A stretch of DNA of 64,000 bases, from the NCBI RefSeq assembly GCF_000012365.1, contig NC_007650.1:558001-622000 (forward strand). The letters are read 5' to 3'. This document shows, piece after piece, positions 40,430 to 49,769 of the stretch. Position 1 is the stretch's first letter, and every line of letters starts with the position of its first letter. Below the pieces are notes generated by a model that saw only the letters and a list, made by a program, of their open reading frames with translations, was not told the DNA's origin and did no database searches. A program made the translations under genes and the position numbers. This DNA is from Burkholderia thailandensis E264 (GTDB taxonomy: Bacteria > Pseudomonadota > Gammaproteobacteria > Burkholderiales > Burkholderiaceae).

Positions 40430-42924
40430 GCGTCGATGACGATTTCGGCCGCGCGTCGCTGCTCGAGCTGTTCCGCGAGGAGACGCTCACGCAGACGCAG
40501 GCGCTGTCCGAGCGGCTGCTCGCGCTCGATCGCGGCGCGCAGGACGCGGCGACGCTCGAGGCGTGCATGCGCGCCGCGCATTCGCTCAAGGGCGCGGCGC
40601 GGATCGTCGGCGTGCCGCAGGGCGTCGACATTGCGGGACGGATGGAGGATTGCTTCGTCGCCGCGCAGCACGGCCGGCAGCCGCTGACGCCGTGCCACGT
40701 CGACGCGCTGCTGACGGGCGTCGACTTGCTCGTGCGCGTTGGCGATCCGCAGACGGCGGCGTCGGTCGCGGCGCACGAGATCGACGCGTTCGCGGCGGCG
40801 CTCGCGGCGGCGGATGCGGGGCCGCCCGGAGCGGACCCGAATGCGAACGCGGGCGACGGCGACGCGGCGCGCGATAGCGGCGCGGGCGATGCGAGCCGCG
40901 CGGATGCGGCGCGCGAAGACGCCGACGTTCTTGCCGCCGCGAACGCCGGCGTCGATGCGCGCGACGCGGAAAAAAACGGCGACACGATCGTCGGCGCGCG
41001 CGATGCGGACCATTCCGACGATGTCGCCGGCGCGGGCGAAGGGGCCGATTTCGGCGCGTCGGCCGGCGTGCGCGGCGCGATATCGCGCGCCGGTGCGCCG
41101 CGCGCCGCATCCGCCCCGACGCAGGACGCCCCGACGCACGATGCCGCGCCGCCATCCTCCCGCGCGCCGGACGCGGACCGCGCGTCGAGCCAGATGCGCC
41201 GCGTGCGCGCCGACACGCTGAACCGGCTGCTGGGCCTGTCCGGCGAATCGCTCGTGGAGTCGCGCTGGCTCAAGCCGTTCGCCGAATCGATGCTGCGCGT
41301 GAAGCGCGCGCAGCGCGACGCGGCGCGCTCGCTCGATTCGGCCGTCGAGGCGCTCGCCGACGACGCGGACCCGCGCGTGCGCGGCGCGCTCAACGAAGTG
41401 CGGCAGATGTTCACCGATTTGCAGCGCACGTTCGCGGCGCGGCTCGACGAGCTCGACCGCTTCGAGCGCCGCAGCTCGCACATCGCCGAGCAGCTGTACG
41501 ACGAGGCGCTGCAATGCAGGATGCGTCCGTTCGGCGACGCGACGCGCGCGTACCCGCGCGTCGTGCGCGATCTCGCGCGCTCGCTCGGCAAGCGCGTGCG
41601 CTTCTCGATCGTCGGCGAGGCGACGCAGGTCGATCGCGACATCCTCGACATGCTCGACGCGCCGCTCGGCCATCTGCTGCGCAACGCGATCGATCACGGC
41701 GTCGAGCCGCCCGACGTGCGGCTCGCGCGCGGCAAGCCGGCGGAGGCGAGCGTCACGCTCGAGGCGCGGCACAGCGCCGGCTCGCTGCTCGTGAGCGTGA
41801 GCGACGACGGCCCCGGCGCCGATCTCGCCGCGGTGCGCGCGGCGATCGTGCGCCACAACCTGACCGACGAGGACACGGCCGCGCGCCTGTCCGACGCGGA
41901 ACTGCTCGAATTCCTGCTGCTGCCCGGCTTCTCGATGCGCGAGCGGGTGACCGACGTGTCGGGCCGCGGCGTCGGCCTCGACGCGGTGCAGGAGATGGTG
42001 AAGTCGGTGCGCGGGGCGGTGCGGATCTTCAACGAGCCGGGCCTCGGCATGCGCTTCGTGCTGCAGTTGCCGCTCACGCTGTCGGTGATCCGCAGCCTGA
42101 TCGTCGACGTCGGCGGCGAGCCGTATGCGTTCCCGCTCGTGCAGGTGCGCCGCACGCTCGAGCTCGACCGCGCGGACATCGACGTGCTCGAGGGCCAGCA
42201 GCATTTTCCGCTCGACGATCGCCGCGTGGGGCTCGTCACCGCGCATCAGCTGCTCGACGCGGGCGAGCTCGACGAGAGCCGGCCGAAGACGGCCGTCGTC
42301 GTCGTCGGAGGCGAGCCGGAGACGTACGGCGTCGCGGTCGACCGTTTCCTCGGCGAGCGCATGCTCGTCGTGCAGCCGTTAGACGGGCGCCTCAACAAAA
42401 TTCAGAACATTGCGGCGGGCGCTTTGCTGGAAAATGGCGATCCGGTGCTGATCGTCGACGTCGAGGATCTGATCCGCTCGATCGACAAGCTGATTCGCGG
42501 CGGCCAGCTCGCGAAGGTGCGGCGCGGCGATCAGGATGCGCTCGCGCGGCGCGCGAAGCGCGTGCTCGTCGTCGACGATTCGCTGACCGTGCGTGAGCTC
42601 GAGCGCAAGCTGCTCGAGAAGCGCGGCTACGACGTGACGATCGCGATCGACGGCATGGACGGCTGGAACGCGATTCGCGGCGACAGCTTCGATCTCGTCG
42701 TCACCGACATCGACATGCCGCGCATGGACGGCATCGAGCTCGTCACGCTGATCAAGGGCGATCCGCTGCTCAAATCGGTGCCCGTGATGATCGTGTCGTA
42801 CAAGGATCGCGACGAGGACCGGCGGCGCGGGCTCGAAGCGGGCGCCGACTACTACCTGGCGAAGGGCGGCTTCCACGACGAGGCGTTGCTCGACGCCGTG
42901 CACGACCTGATTGGGGACGCGTAA
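40426..42924 (+). CDS. wspE: CheA-type histidine kinase with C-terminal receiver domain
   Basis: 832 residues. HPt domain with His52 (AAHSLKGAARIVG); an acidic, Ala-rich linker at about 127-245; dimerisation helices; HATPase (HLLRNAIDHGVEPP, SVSDDGPGAD, GRGVGLDAVQEMV); CheW-like regulatory domain; then a receiver (RVLVVDDSLTVREL, VVTDIDMPRMDG, Lys near YYLAKGG). The ATG overlaps the wspD stop by ATGA. It autophosphorylates when WspA signals and phosphorylates WspF and probably the hybrid encoded at 34173. Confidence 0.9.
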   Translation: MSVDDDFGRASLLELFREETLTQTQALSERLLALDRGAQDAATLEACMRAAHSLKGAARIVGVPQGVDIAGRMEDCFVAAQHGRQPLTPCHVDALLTGVDLLVRVGDPQTAASVAAHEIDAFAAALAAADAGPPGADPNANAGDGDAARDSGAGDASRADAAREDADVLAAANAGVDARDAEKNGDTIVGARDADHSDDVAGAGEGADFGASAGVRGAISRAGAPRAASAPTQDAPTHDAAPPSSRAPDADRASSQMRRVRADTLNRLLGLSGESLVESRWLKPFAESMLRVKRAQRDAARSLDSAVEALADDADPRVRGALNEVRQMFTDLQRTFAARLDELDRFERRSSHIAEQLYDEALQCRMRPFGDATRAYPRVVRDLARSLGKRVRFSIVGEATQVDRDILDMLDAPLGHLLRNAIDHGVEPPDVRLARGKPAEASVTLEARHSAGSLLVSVSDDGPGADLAAVRAAIVRHNLTDEDTAARLSDAELLEFLLLPGFSMRERVTDVSGRGVGLDAVQEMVKSVRGAVRIFNEPGLGMRFVLQLPLTLSVIRSLIVDVGGEPYAFPLVQVRRTLELDRADIDVLEGQQHFPLDDRRVGLVTAHQLLDAGELDESRPKTAVVVVGGEPETYGVAVDRFLGERMLVVQPLDGRLNKIQNIAAGALLENGDPVLIVDVEDLIRSIDKLIRGGQLAKVRRGDQDALARRAKRVLVVDDSLTVRELERKLLEKRGYDVTIAIDGMDGWNAIRGDSFDLVVTDIDMPRMDGIELVTLIKGDPLLKSVPVMIVSYKDRDEDRRRGLEAGADYYLAKGGFHDEALLDAVHDLIGDA

Positions 42925-42930
42925 CAAGCC

Positions 42931-43959
42931 ATGAACATCGGCATCGTCAACGACTTGCCGCTCGCCGTCGAGGCGCTGCGCCGCACGATCGCGCTGCGGC
43001 CCGAGCACCGCGTGCTGTGGGTCGCGACGGACGGCGCGCAGGCGGTCGATTTCTGTGTCGCGCAGCCGCCGGACCTCGTCCTGATGGACCTCGTGATGCC
43101 GCGCATCGACGGCGTGTCGGCGACGCGCAGCATCATGGAGCGCTCGCCGTGCGCGATCCTGATCGTCACCGCGAACGTCGGCGCGAACGCGTCGTACGTG
43201 TACGAGGCGATGGGCGCGGGCGCGCTCGACGCGGTCGACACGCCGACGCTCGGGCAGGGTGGCAGCGCCGATCCGTCGCAGCCGCTTCTCGCGAAGATCG
43301 ACCAGATCGGCCGGCTGCTCGCGACGCGCATGCCCGCTGCCGCGCCCGCCGCCGCCGCGCCCGCGCCGCAGGGCGCGCTGCCGCCGCTCGTCGCGATCGG
43401 CGCGTCGGCGGGCGGGCCGACCGCGTTGACCGCGCTGCTGCGCCGGCTGCCGGAGGATTTTCCGGCCGCGATCGTGATCGTTCAGCACGTCGACCAGGCG
43501 TTCGCGATCGGCATGGCGCAGTGGCTCGACGGCTATTCGCGGTTGCCGGTGCGCATCGCGCGGCAGGGCGGCGTGCCGCAGGCGGGCGAGGTGCTGCTCG
43601 CGGCGACGAACGATCACCTGCACCTGACGGCGCGCGGCTCGCTCGCTTACACGCGGCGTCCGGAAGAGACGCCGTACCGGCCTTCGGTCGACGTGTTCTT
43701 TCACAGCGTCGTCGATCACTGGAAGGGCGAGGCGATCGGCGTGCTGCTGACGGGCATGGGGCGCGACGGCGCGCTCGGCCTGAAGGCGATGCGCACGAAG
43801 GGGCATTACACGATCGCGCAGGACGAAGCGACGAGCGCGGTGTACGGGATGCCGAAGGCGGCCGCCGCGATCGGCGCGGCGAGCGCGGTGCTGCCGCTCG
43901 AGCGGATCGCCGATCAGTTGATCTCGCTCGTTCAGCGCAACAGGCAGCGCCGGCGGTAA
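42931..43959 (+). CDS. wspF: CheB-type methylesterase with receiver domain
   Basis: 342 residues. The receiver lacks the second acidic residue of the usual pair (GIVNDLPLAVEAL), as in known WspF, but keeps the phospho-acceptor (LVLMDLVMPRIDG). After an Ala/Pro linker the methylesterase has its catalytic Ser (IGASAGGPTAL), His (IVQHVDQ) and Asp (GMGRDGALGL). It demethylates WspA and switches the pathway off; loss of it locks wsp signalling on in Pseudomonas. Last gene of the operon. Confidence 0.9.
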   Translation: MNIGIVNDLPLAVEALRRTIALRPEHRVLWVATDGAQAVDFCVAQPPDLVLMDLVMPRIDGVSATRSIMERSPCAILIVTANVGANASYVYEAMGAGALDAVDTPTLGQGGSADPSQPLLAKIDQIGRLLATRMPAAAPAAAAPAPQGALPPLVAIGASAGGPTALTALLRRLPEDFPAAIVIVQHVDQAFAIGMAQWLDGYSRLPVRIARQGGVPQAGEVLLAATNDHLHLTARGSLAYTRRPEETPYRPSVDVFFHSVVDHWKGEAIGVLLTGMGRDGALGLKAMRTKGHYTIAQDEATSAVYGMPKAAAAIGAASAVLPLERIADQLISLVQRNRQRRR

Positions 43960-43975
43960 GGCCGGGCGCACGTTC

Positions 43976-44004
43976 GTCGCGCGCCTGTCGCGACTGGGTT
44001 TTTT
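43976..44004 (+). terminator. Intrinsic terminator after wsp operon
   Basis: GTCGCG (43976-43981) and CGCGAC (43989-43994) form a stem around a seven-base loop, followed by TGGG and six T (43999-44004). This is the most convincing rho-independent terminator in the window. The rest of the 340-base gap before 44303 shows no gene. Confidence 0.65.
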
Positions 44005-44302
44005 CACGGCGATGGGCCGGCCGAACACCGTCTCGACTTCGACGTCGGCCTCGATTTCCTCGCCGCGAATGCATGCGCGGCTCGCCGATAATGTCGGGCG
44101 GCGGAAGTGCGTTTCTTTCAGACGTGCAGAAGCGGTGGTCCGCGTGCGGCGGGCCTGCGTTCTTCGCCTGCGTGCGCCGTCGGCCGGCGATCCGTCCGCC
44201 GCGGTTGCCCGGCCGATTGCGCACGCGCGGCGGCGGGCCGGTGCGAGCCGCCGACGGGCCCGCTGCATCCTGCAACGTCATCCCGCGACTCAGGAGAGCA
44301 TC

Positions 44303-45025
44303 ATGCAGGCGCTAGGCGTGAAGGCATGGGTATTCGACGTGTTCGGCACCGTGGTCGACTGGCGTTCCGGCGTCATACGCGACGCGACGCCGTTTCTGGC
44401 GAAGTACGGCGGCGCGGGAGCCGATCCGGCCGCGTTCGCGGATGCATGGCGCGCGCGCTATTCGCCCGCGATGGAGGACGTGCGCAGCGGCCGCCGGCCG
44501 TTCGTGCGGCTCGACGTGCTGCATCGGGAAAATCTCGAGGCGATCCTGCCCGCGTTCGGCATCGATCGCGCGAGCGTGGCCGACGCCGATCTCGACGAGC
44601 TGAACCTCGCGTGGCACCGGCTCGATCCGTGGCCCGATTCGGTCGCGGGGCTCGCGCGGCTGAAGGCGCGCTACATCATCGCGCCGCTGTCGAACGGCAA
44701 CGTGATCCTGATGATCGACATGGCCAAGCGCGCGGGATTGCCGTGGGACGCGATCCTCGGCGCCGAAGTGGCGCAGGCGTACAAACCGACGCCCGAAGCG
44801 TACCTGCGCACGGCCGACATCCTCGCGCTGCGTCCCGACGAGGTGTGCCTTGTCGCCGCGCACAACGGCGACCTCGCGGCCGCGCGGCGCTGCGGCTATC
44901 GGAGCGCGTTCGTCGCGCGCCCGCGCGAGCACGGTCCCGCGCAGACGACCGATCTGCGCGCGGAGCAGGATTGGGACGTCGTCGCGGCGGACTTCGTCGA
45001 GCTCGCGGAGCGTTTCGGCGCGTGA
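44303..45025 (+). CDS. Haloacid dehalogenase, type II (HAD superfamily)
   Basis: 240 residues, the normal length of L-2-haloacid dehalogenases. Nucleophile Asp12 is in WVFDVFGTVVDW; Ser/Asn of motif II in APLSNGN; Lys in AYKPTPEAY; motif IV Asp in HNGDLAAARR. The type II dehalogenases use two motif IV acids with Asn; here HNGDL fits. AGGAGA precedes the start. It probably hydrolyses short 2-halo acids, but close relatives include phosphatases. Confidence 0.8.
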   Translation: MQALGVKAWVFDVFGTVVDWRSGVIRDATPFLAKYGGAGADPAAFADAWRARYSPAMEDVRSGRRPFVRLDVLHRENLEAILPAFGIDRASVADADLDELNLAWHRLDPWPDSVAGLARLKARYIIAPLSNGNVILMIDMAKRAGLPWDAILGAEVAQAYKPTPEAYLRTADILALRPDEVCLVAAHNGDLAAARRCGYRSAFVARPREHGPAQTTDLRAEQDWDVVAADFVELAERFGA

Positions 45026-45136
45026 CGGACGGCGGGTTGGTCCCGGCATCGGTTCGCGCATCGGGCCGCGCACCGGCCGGCCCGCCTCCTTCCTCGCGCC
45101 GACGCTCCGGCTCCGCGTGCGCCGTCGCCGCGACGG

Positions 45137-45166
45137 TTGCCGCGCGCGCCCGGCATCGCGTACAAT
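45137..45166 (+). promoter_or_regulatory. Probable sigma-70 promoter upstream of the fluoride riboswitch
   Basis: TTGCCG (45137-45142) and TACAAT (45161-45166) are separated by 18 bases. Transcription would start near 45173, just before the aptamer. Confidence 0.5.
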
Positions 45167-45170
45167 CCGC

Positions 45171-45257
45171 GGCTACCGGAGATGGCATGCCTCCGTACAA
45201 CCGCCGGCGAGCCGGCTGATGATGCCTACGCGTTCCTGGGTGCAGGAGGTCGTAGGC
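45171..45257 (+). ncRNA. Fluoride riboswitch (crcB motif)
   Basis: The sequence has the invariant parts of the crcB RNA in order: GGAGATGGCATGCCTCC (45178-45194), ACAACCGCC (45197-45205), a short GC stem, and GCTGATGATGCCTAC (45215-45229). The aptamer end GCCTACG (45224-45230) can instead pair with CGTAGGC (45251-45257) around an inner CCT/AGG stem, giving a mutually exclusive hairpin that would serve as the expression platform. It lies 60 bases upstream of a CLC-F type exporter, the known partner of this RNA. No T-run follows, so control may be through the ribosome binding site or Rho. Confidence 0.9.
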
Positions 45258-45317
45258 CATCCGTGACAAGCGGCGTCCTGCCGCCCAGGTTTGATGTCCT
45301 GTCGAATCTGGAAATTC

Positions 45318-46601
45318 ATGAAACGTCTGCACACTCTCGAGCCCGTCGCGGCGCTCGCGCATCTGTGCCGCTGGCTCGCGCTGTCGGCCGTCGTCGGCGT
45401 GCTCGCCGGCTCGGCATCCGCGCTCTTTCTGCGGGCGCTCGATCTCGCCACCGGCACGCGCGTCGCGCATCCGTGGCTGCTGTGGCTGCTGCCCGCAGCG
45501 GGCTTCGCGACCGGCTGGGTCTATCATCGCGTCGGCCGCTCCGTCGAGCGCGGCAACAACCTGCTGATCGACGAGATCCACGATCCGCAGGCGATCGTGC
45601 CCAAGCGCATGGCGCCGCTCGTGCTCGTCGCGACCGTCGTCACGCACCTGTTCGGCGGTTCCGCCGGGCGCGAGGGCACCGCGGTGCAGATGGGCGGCGC
45701 GCTCGCCGATCGCGTCACGCAGCTCGTCGGGCTCGAGCGCGACGATCGCCGGATCATGCTGATGGGCGGGATCGCCGCGGGCTTCTCGTCGGTGTTCGGC
45801 ACGCCGCTCGCGGGCGCGGTGTTCGGCCTCGAAGTGCTGGCGATCGGCCGGTTGCGCTACGACGCGCTCCTCGCGTGCGTCGCGGCGTCGATCGTCGCGG
45901 ACGCGGTGTGCCGGCTGTGGGGCATCCATCACACCGTCTACGTCGTGCCGTTCGTGCCCGCGCTGAGCGCGGCGGGCGTCGCGTCGGCGGTGGCGGCGGG
46001 CATCGCGTTCGGCATCGTCGGCCGCCTGTTCGCCGCCGCGACGCACGCGCTCGGCGCGTTCGCGAAGCGCCGGATCGCGTATGCGCCGCTGCGGCCCGTC
46101 GCGGGCGGCGCGCTCGTCGCGCTCGCGGCGACGCTGTTGCATGCGCCGCAGTATCTCGGCCTCGGCATCCCGACGATCGAGGCCGCGTTTCGCGCTCCGT
46201 TGCCCGTCTACGATTTCGCGGGCAAGTTCGCGTTCACGGTCGTCACGCTCGCGTCGGGTTTCAAGGGCGGCGAAGTGACGCCACTCTTCTATATCGGCGC
46301 GACGCTCGGCAACGCGCTGTCGCATTTGCTTGCGCTGCCGGTTCCGGTGCTTGCCGGGCTCGGCTTCGTCGCGGTGTTTGCCGGTGCGGCGAATACGCCG
46401 ATCGCATCGACGATCATGGCGATCGAACTGTTCGGCGCGCCGATCGGCGTGTATGCGGCGCTCGCCTGCGTCGTCGCGTATCTGTTCTCCGGGCACGCGG
46501 GCATCTATCGCGCGCAACGGATCGGTCACGCGAAGCTGCCGGGGCTGCGCGGCGACGCGGGCGCCGCGAAGGCGGCGGCGGGGGAAGCGGCGCCGCGGTG
46601 A
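45318..46601 (+). CDS. eriC: Fluoride/proton antiporter, CLC-F type (EriC)
   Basis: 427 residues, CLC channel/transporter fold with about 10-12 membrane helices. It carries the residues that mark fluoride-specific CLC-F proteins: GNNLL at 79-83 replaces the chloride motif GSGIP, and GREGT at 117-121 replaces GREGP. It exports F- in exchange for H+. The fluoride riboswitch directly upstream supports this over a chloride role. Start MKRLHTLEPV at 45318; an ATG at 45291 would add nine residues. Confidence 0.92.
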   Translation: MKRLHTLEPVAALAHLCRWLALSAVVGVLAGSASALFLRALDLATGTRVAHPWLLWLLPAAGFATGWVYHRVGRSVERGNNLLIDEIHDPQAIVPKRMAPLVLVATVVTHLFGGSAGREGTAVQMGGALADRVTQLVGLERDDRRIMLMGGIAAGFSSVFGTPLAGAVFGLEVLAIGRLRYDALLACVAASIVADAVCRLWGIHHTVYVVPFVPALSAAGVASAVAAGIAFGIVGRLFAAATHALGAFAKRRIAYAPLRPVAGGALVALAATLLHAPQYLGLGIPTIEAAFRAPLPVYDFAGKFAFTVVTLASGFKGGEVTPLFYIGATLGNALSHLLALPVPVLAGLGFVAVFAGAANTPIASTIMAIELFGAPIGVYAALACVVAYLFSGHAGIYRAQRIGHAKLPGLRGDAGAAKAAAGEAAPR

Positions 46602-46743
46602 TCGCGCGCCGCGCCGACGAAGCGGCCCGCGCGCGATCCGCGGCGGGCGCGCCGAACGCGCGGCCTGCGCGCGCGGATCGCGAACGGATTGCGAACCGGT
46701 TGATCGTGGAGCGTTCGGTCGCGATCCGCGCGGCGAAGCCGCC

Positions 46744-47691
46744 TCACACCGTCTGCCGGCGTGCGTGCGCGAGCGTCGAGCCGTTCCACGCCGCGTGCGG
46801 CGGCAGACGCCAGGCGACGTACGCGAGCGCCGCGAGCGCCGGAAACACGAGCACGCTCGCCTCGGGGCCGACCGTGCCGCCGCTCAGCCAGACCGGGCCG
46901 ATCGCGTGGCTCCTGAACAGCGTGTCGTGCGCGGTGAGTCCGCTGTCGGCCGCGCCGAACAGGAACGATTCGCTCCAGTCCCACATCGCGTGCTCGCCGA
47001 GCGCCCACCACAGCGAGCCGGTGCGCCAGATCGAGAGGCACGCGACGAGCCCGTAGATCACGACGGGCACGATGCCCGCGATGTTCTCGTTGCGATTCGA
47101 CACGTGCGAGATGCCGAAGGCGAGCGACGTGAGCGCCGCCGCGACGACGGGGTGCGTGCGCCGCGCGAGCTTGAGGAACGGATAGCCGCGAAACGCGACT
47201 TCCTCGGCGAGTGCGACGAGCGCGAACGCGGCGGCCCACGCAACGGCCGATTCGAATGCGGCCGTTCGGCTCGCGCCCGAATATTCGATCGTCGCGCCGC
47301 CCGTCGCGACGAGCAGGCCCATGATCGCCGACACCGCGGCGAGGCTGCAGAACGCCCCCCAGACGAAATGCAACGCGCCGCGCGGCGCGCGCAGGCCGTA
47401 ATCGAGCCATGAGCGGCGATCGATGCGGCTCATCACGTGCGTGGCGATCAGCGCGGCCGCGCACAGCGCGAGCTCGAACGGAATCTGTCCGGCCGCGCTC
47501 AGATCGCTGCGCGGGTGGAGCGGATGATGCGCGATGCGCGCCGCAACGCCGAGCGCGAGCATGATCGCCGCGACGATCGCCGCATACAGCAGCACCGCCC
47601 ACCCGGCGCGCAGGCCGTCGGGGCCGTGCCAGATGCGTTTGAGCCGAGGCGGCGACGGCGGCGGCCAGCCGGTTTTGTTCACATCTCCCAT
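46744..47691 (-). CDS. CPBP-family intramembrane metalloprotease
   Basis: 315 residues, about eight membrane helices. The CPBP (Abi/CAAX) motifs are present in order: EEVAFRGYPFL (EExxxR), FGISHVSNR (FxxxH), and EHAMWDWSE (HxxxD type). Start MGDVNKTGW at 47691. Family members are prenyl-protein proteases or bacteriocin self-immunity proteins; no bacteriocin gene is near, so the role is open. The 47692-48028 stretch upstream has no gene. Confidence 0.82.
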   Translation of the reverse strand: MGDVNKTGWPPPSPPRLKRIWHGPDGLRAGWAVLLYAAIVAAIMLALGVAARIAHHPLHPRSDLSAAGQIPFELALCAAALIATHVMSRIDRRSWLDYGLRAPRGALHFVWGAFCSLAAVSAIMGLLVATGGATIEYSGASRTAAFESAVAWAAAFALVALAEEVAFRGYPFLKLARRTHPVVAAALTSLAFGISHVSNRNENIAGIVPVVIYGLVACLSIWRTGSLWWALGEHAMWDWSESFLFGAADSGLTAHDTLFRSHAIGPVWLSGGTVGPEASVLVFPALAALAYVAWRLPPHAAWNGSTLAHARRQTV

Positions 47692-48028
47692 TTGTGCGTC
47701 CCTGGGTTTTCTGATGATCAGGCTTACGAAATGCCTTCGCGTACGTCGCTCGGCCAGGTCTCGGAATGCCGCGCGTACGGGGGCGAATGGTACATCCCGC
47801 GCGAGAAAATGTGGTGCCGCGGATTGTGGAGAATGGTAATGATGTGTCCGGCTGCGCGCGCCGGAGCCGGCCGCGCGTGCGGTTGGCGAGCGCGTTCGGC
47901 GCGTGCGGGCGGCGATGCGCCGGTTGCGCCGCATCGCCTCGTGCGTGGCGTCGCGCCGGATCGCCACGCCGATCCGGGTTCGCGATCTTCGCGGTGCGGC
48001 GCTCGCGTGACGCGGCGATTCCGCGCGC

Positions 48029-48450
48029 TCAGCGCGCGTCGGCATCGCGCGCTCGTGCAACGCGGCTGCGTTCGCGCAGCCGTAGGACGAGCGCCTCGAT
48101 GTCCGCGACGAACCAGAACGCATCGCCGCGATTCGTCTCGTGCACGAGCTCGCGCAGCGCGCGGCTGCGCGCGAGCGCCGCATCGACGGTGCCGACGACG
48201 GCGAGCCTGACGCGAGAGTTGATCAGCTTCTGCACGAGGTGGCCGGCGAAGCGCGTGTCGAGGCGAAAGAAGTCGTCGTGCAGATGCTCGGCCGCCACCG
48301 CGATCCACGCGGCGTCGTGTTCCCACGCGGCGGCGAGCAACGTTTCGGCGGCCTCGCCGCGTCGAAACGCAATACGCGCACGCCGCCGACGGTCAGGATG
48401 TCATGGGCCGTCGCGGGTGCCTTGCAGTGAGTCGGCGAGAACAGCGGCAT
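48029..48450 (-). pseudogene. DUF4180 protein gene with a single-base frameshift
   Basis: The C-terminal part from 48340 reads LLAAAWEHDAAWI, DDFFRLDTRFAGHLVQKLIN and RELVHETNRGDAFWFVADIE, the DUF4180 pattern. Its N-terminal strand, ILTVGGVRVLRFDA, is found in the adjacent frame ending near 48360. Restoring one base in the GC run at about 48356-48361 would read VRVLRFDAGEAAETLL continuously. A single-base deletion (or sequencing error) is therefore likely. Function of the family is unknown. Start at 48450 is tentative. Confidence 0.6.
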
Positions 48451-48487
48451 CGCGCCGCGATACGCGGCGGCGAATGATAGCGTGTCT

Positions 48488-48751
48488 TCATCGCGCGAAC
48501 GATCCGGCGAGCATGTCGAGCGTGCCGAGGAGCGCCGCCGCGTCGCCGGCGGATGCGGCGATCACGACTTTCAGCCGCCGTTCGGCCGGATCGAGGATCG
48601 TTTCGAGATGAATCGGATGGGCGCGTGTCGCGTCCGGCAAGCGACGCGCGTCGCCGGTGCGCGAAGCGATGTGTTCGAAGCGGCGCGGCAAGCGTTCGCG
48701 CATCCGCCGGCCGAACATGCGAAAAGCGACGGGAGGCACGAAGCCGGCCAT
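48488..48751 (-). CDS. Small hypothetical protein
   Basis: 87 residues from a Met at 48751. The composition is protein-like near the end (HPIHLETILDPAERRLKVVI followed by AASAGDAAALLGTLDM), unlike random GC-rich frames, but no family is recognised. Weak ribosome binding site. It could be the tail of a decayed gene since upstream frame continues open. Lies between the DUF4180 remnant and the lipoprotein gene. Confidence 0.35.
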   Translation of the reverse strand: MAGFVPPVAFRMFGRRMRERLPRRFEHIASRTGDARRLPDATRAHPIHLETILDPAERRLKVVIAASAGDAAALLGTLDMLAGSFAR

Positions 48752-48822
48752 CGCGGCCGTCCGGCTTCCGTCGCTTCGTTTTCCGTATGCAGCGTCGCTG
48801 GTTGTAGCGTTCGCCGCCGCGT

Positions 48823-49449
48823 TCAATACCGCGAAATCTGATTGCCGTCGATGCGCACGCGATCGCCCGGGCGCAGATCGCCCGGCGTCTGCAGGTCGAA
48901 CGAGCGCGTCGAGCCGTCGCTCAGTTGCACGTCGACGCGATAGGCGCTCGGCTGCGCACCCATCTGCTGGCCGATCTGGTTGCCCGCGACCGCGCCGCCG
49001 AGCGCGCCGATCACCGTCGCGGCGTCGCGGCCGTGGCCGCGGCCGATCTGGTTGCCGAGCACGCCGCCGACGAGCGCGCCGACGACGGTGCCCGCGACGC
49101 CCGACGGGCTCGTCGCGCCGCCGATCGGGCGGATGCCGGCGATCGTGCCGTACTGCGTCGAGTAGCCGGAATAGCCGGACTGATAGCCTTGTTGATAGCC
49201 CTGCTGATATCCGGGCTGCGCGTAGCCCTGTTGCGGATAGCCGGGCTGCGAATAGTCGGGTTGCGCGTACGACGGCTGCGAGTAGGCGGGCGTGCCGTAC
49301 TGCGGTTGTGAACCATACGGTCCGTACGCGTTTGGCGCGACGCACGCGCTCAGCGACAGCGCGGCGGTTGCGGCGAGCGAAACGAGCAGGGTGGTTTTCG
49401 TGAAAGCCGGGCGCTTCGTTGTCGTTGTTGGGATGGGCTTCGTGTTCAT
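48823..49449 (-). CDS. Glycine-zipper 2TM outer-membrane lipoprotein
   Basis: 208 residues. A signal peptide ends in the lipobox LSAC (Cys36 region, AATAALSLSACVAP). Next is a repetitive Tyr/Gln/Pro segment (YSQPSYAQPDYSQPGYPQQG, about 60 residues). Then comes a glycine-zipper domain (GTVVGALVGGVLGNQIGRG, VIGALGGAVAGNQIGQQMG) of the SlyB/OsmB type, and a C-terminal SH3-like tail (VDVQLSDGSTRSF). It probably inserts in or strengthens the outer membrane envelope. Monocistronic. Confidence 0.85.
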   Translation of the reverse strand: MNTKPIPTTTTKRPAFTKTTLLVSLAATAALSLSACVAPNAYGPYGSQPQYGTPAYSQPSYAQPDYSQPGYPQQGYAQPGYQQGYQQGYQSGYSGYSTQYGTIAGIRPIGGATSPSGVAGTVVGALVGGVLGNQIGRGHGRDAATVIGALGGAVAGNQIGQQMGAQPSAYRVDVQLSDGSTRSFDLQTPGDLRPGDRVRIDGNQISRY

Positions 49450-49769
49450 GGTGGCGTGTGGTTGCTATTGCACGCGGGCAGTATAGGGAATGCGCTCGTC
49501 GTTGGATGAGCGTCGCGCGTAACAGTGTGTAAAGTCTGTTGCCGCGTGGCCCGCGGGCGCGAGAACCCTGCCGGGGCGGCGCGTGGCCGAAGCGGCGAAG
49601 CGATCCGTCCGATGAAAAGGCGGTGTCTTCGGCGCGTGCGCCGAATGCTCCGCGTATCTCGAAACGCGCTCGCGAGGACATCCGGCAATTGGCGTCCGAA
49701 GTCGAGTGCCGGAAGTCGAGTCGTCCCTTCCGTATCCCGGCGCTGCGGCCGCCGGTCGCGCCGCACACC

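Noticed and set aside
45318..46601. Ordinary chloride channel
   Set aside because: Selectivity residues GNNLL and GREGT and the upstream riboswitch point to fluoride.
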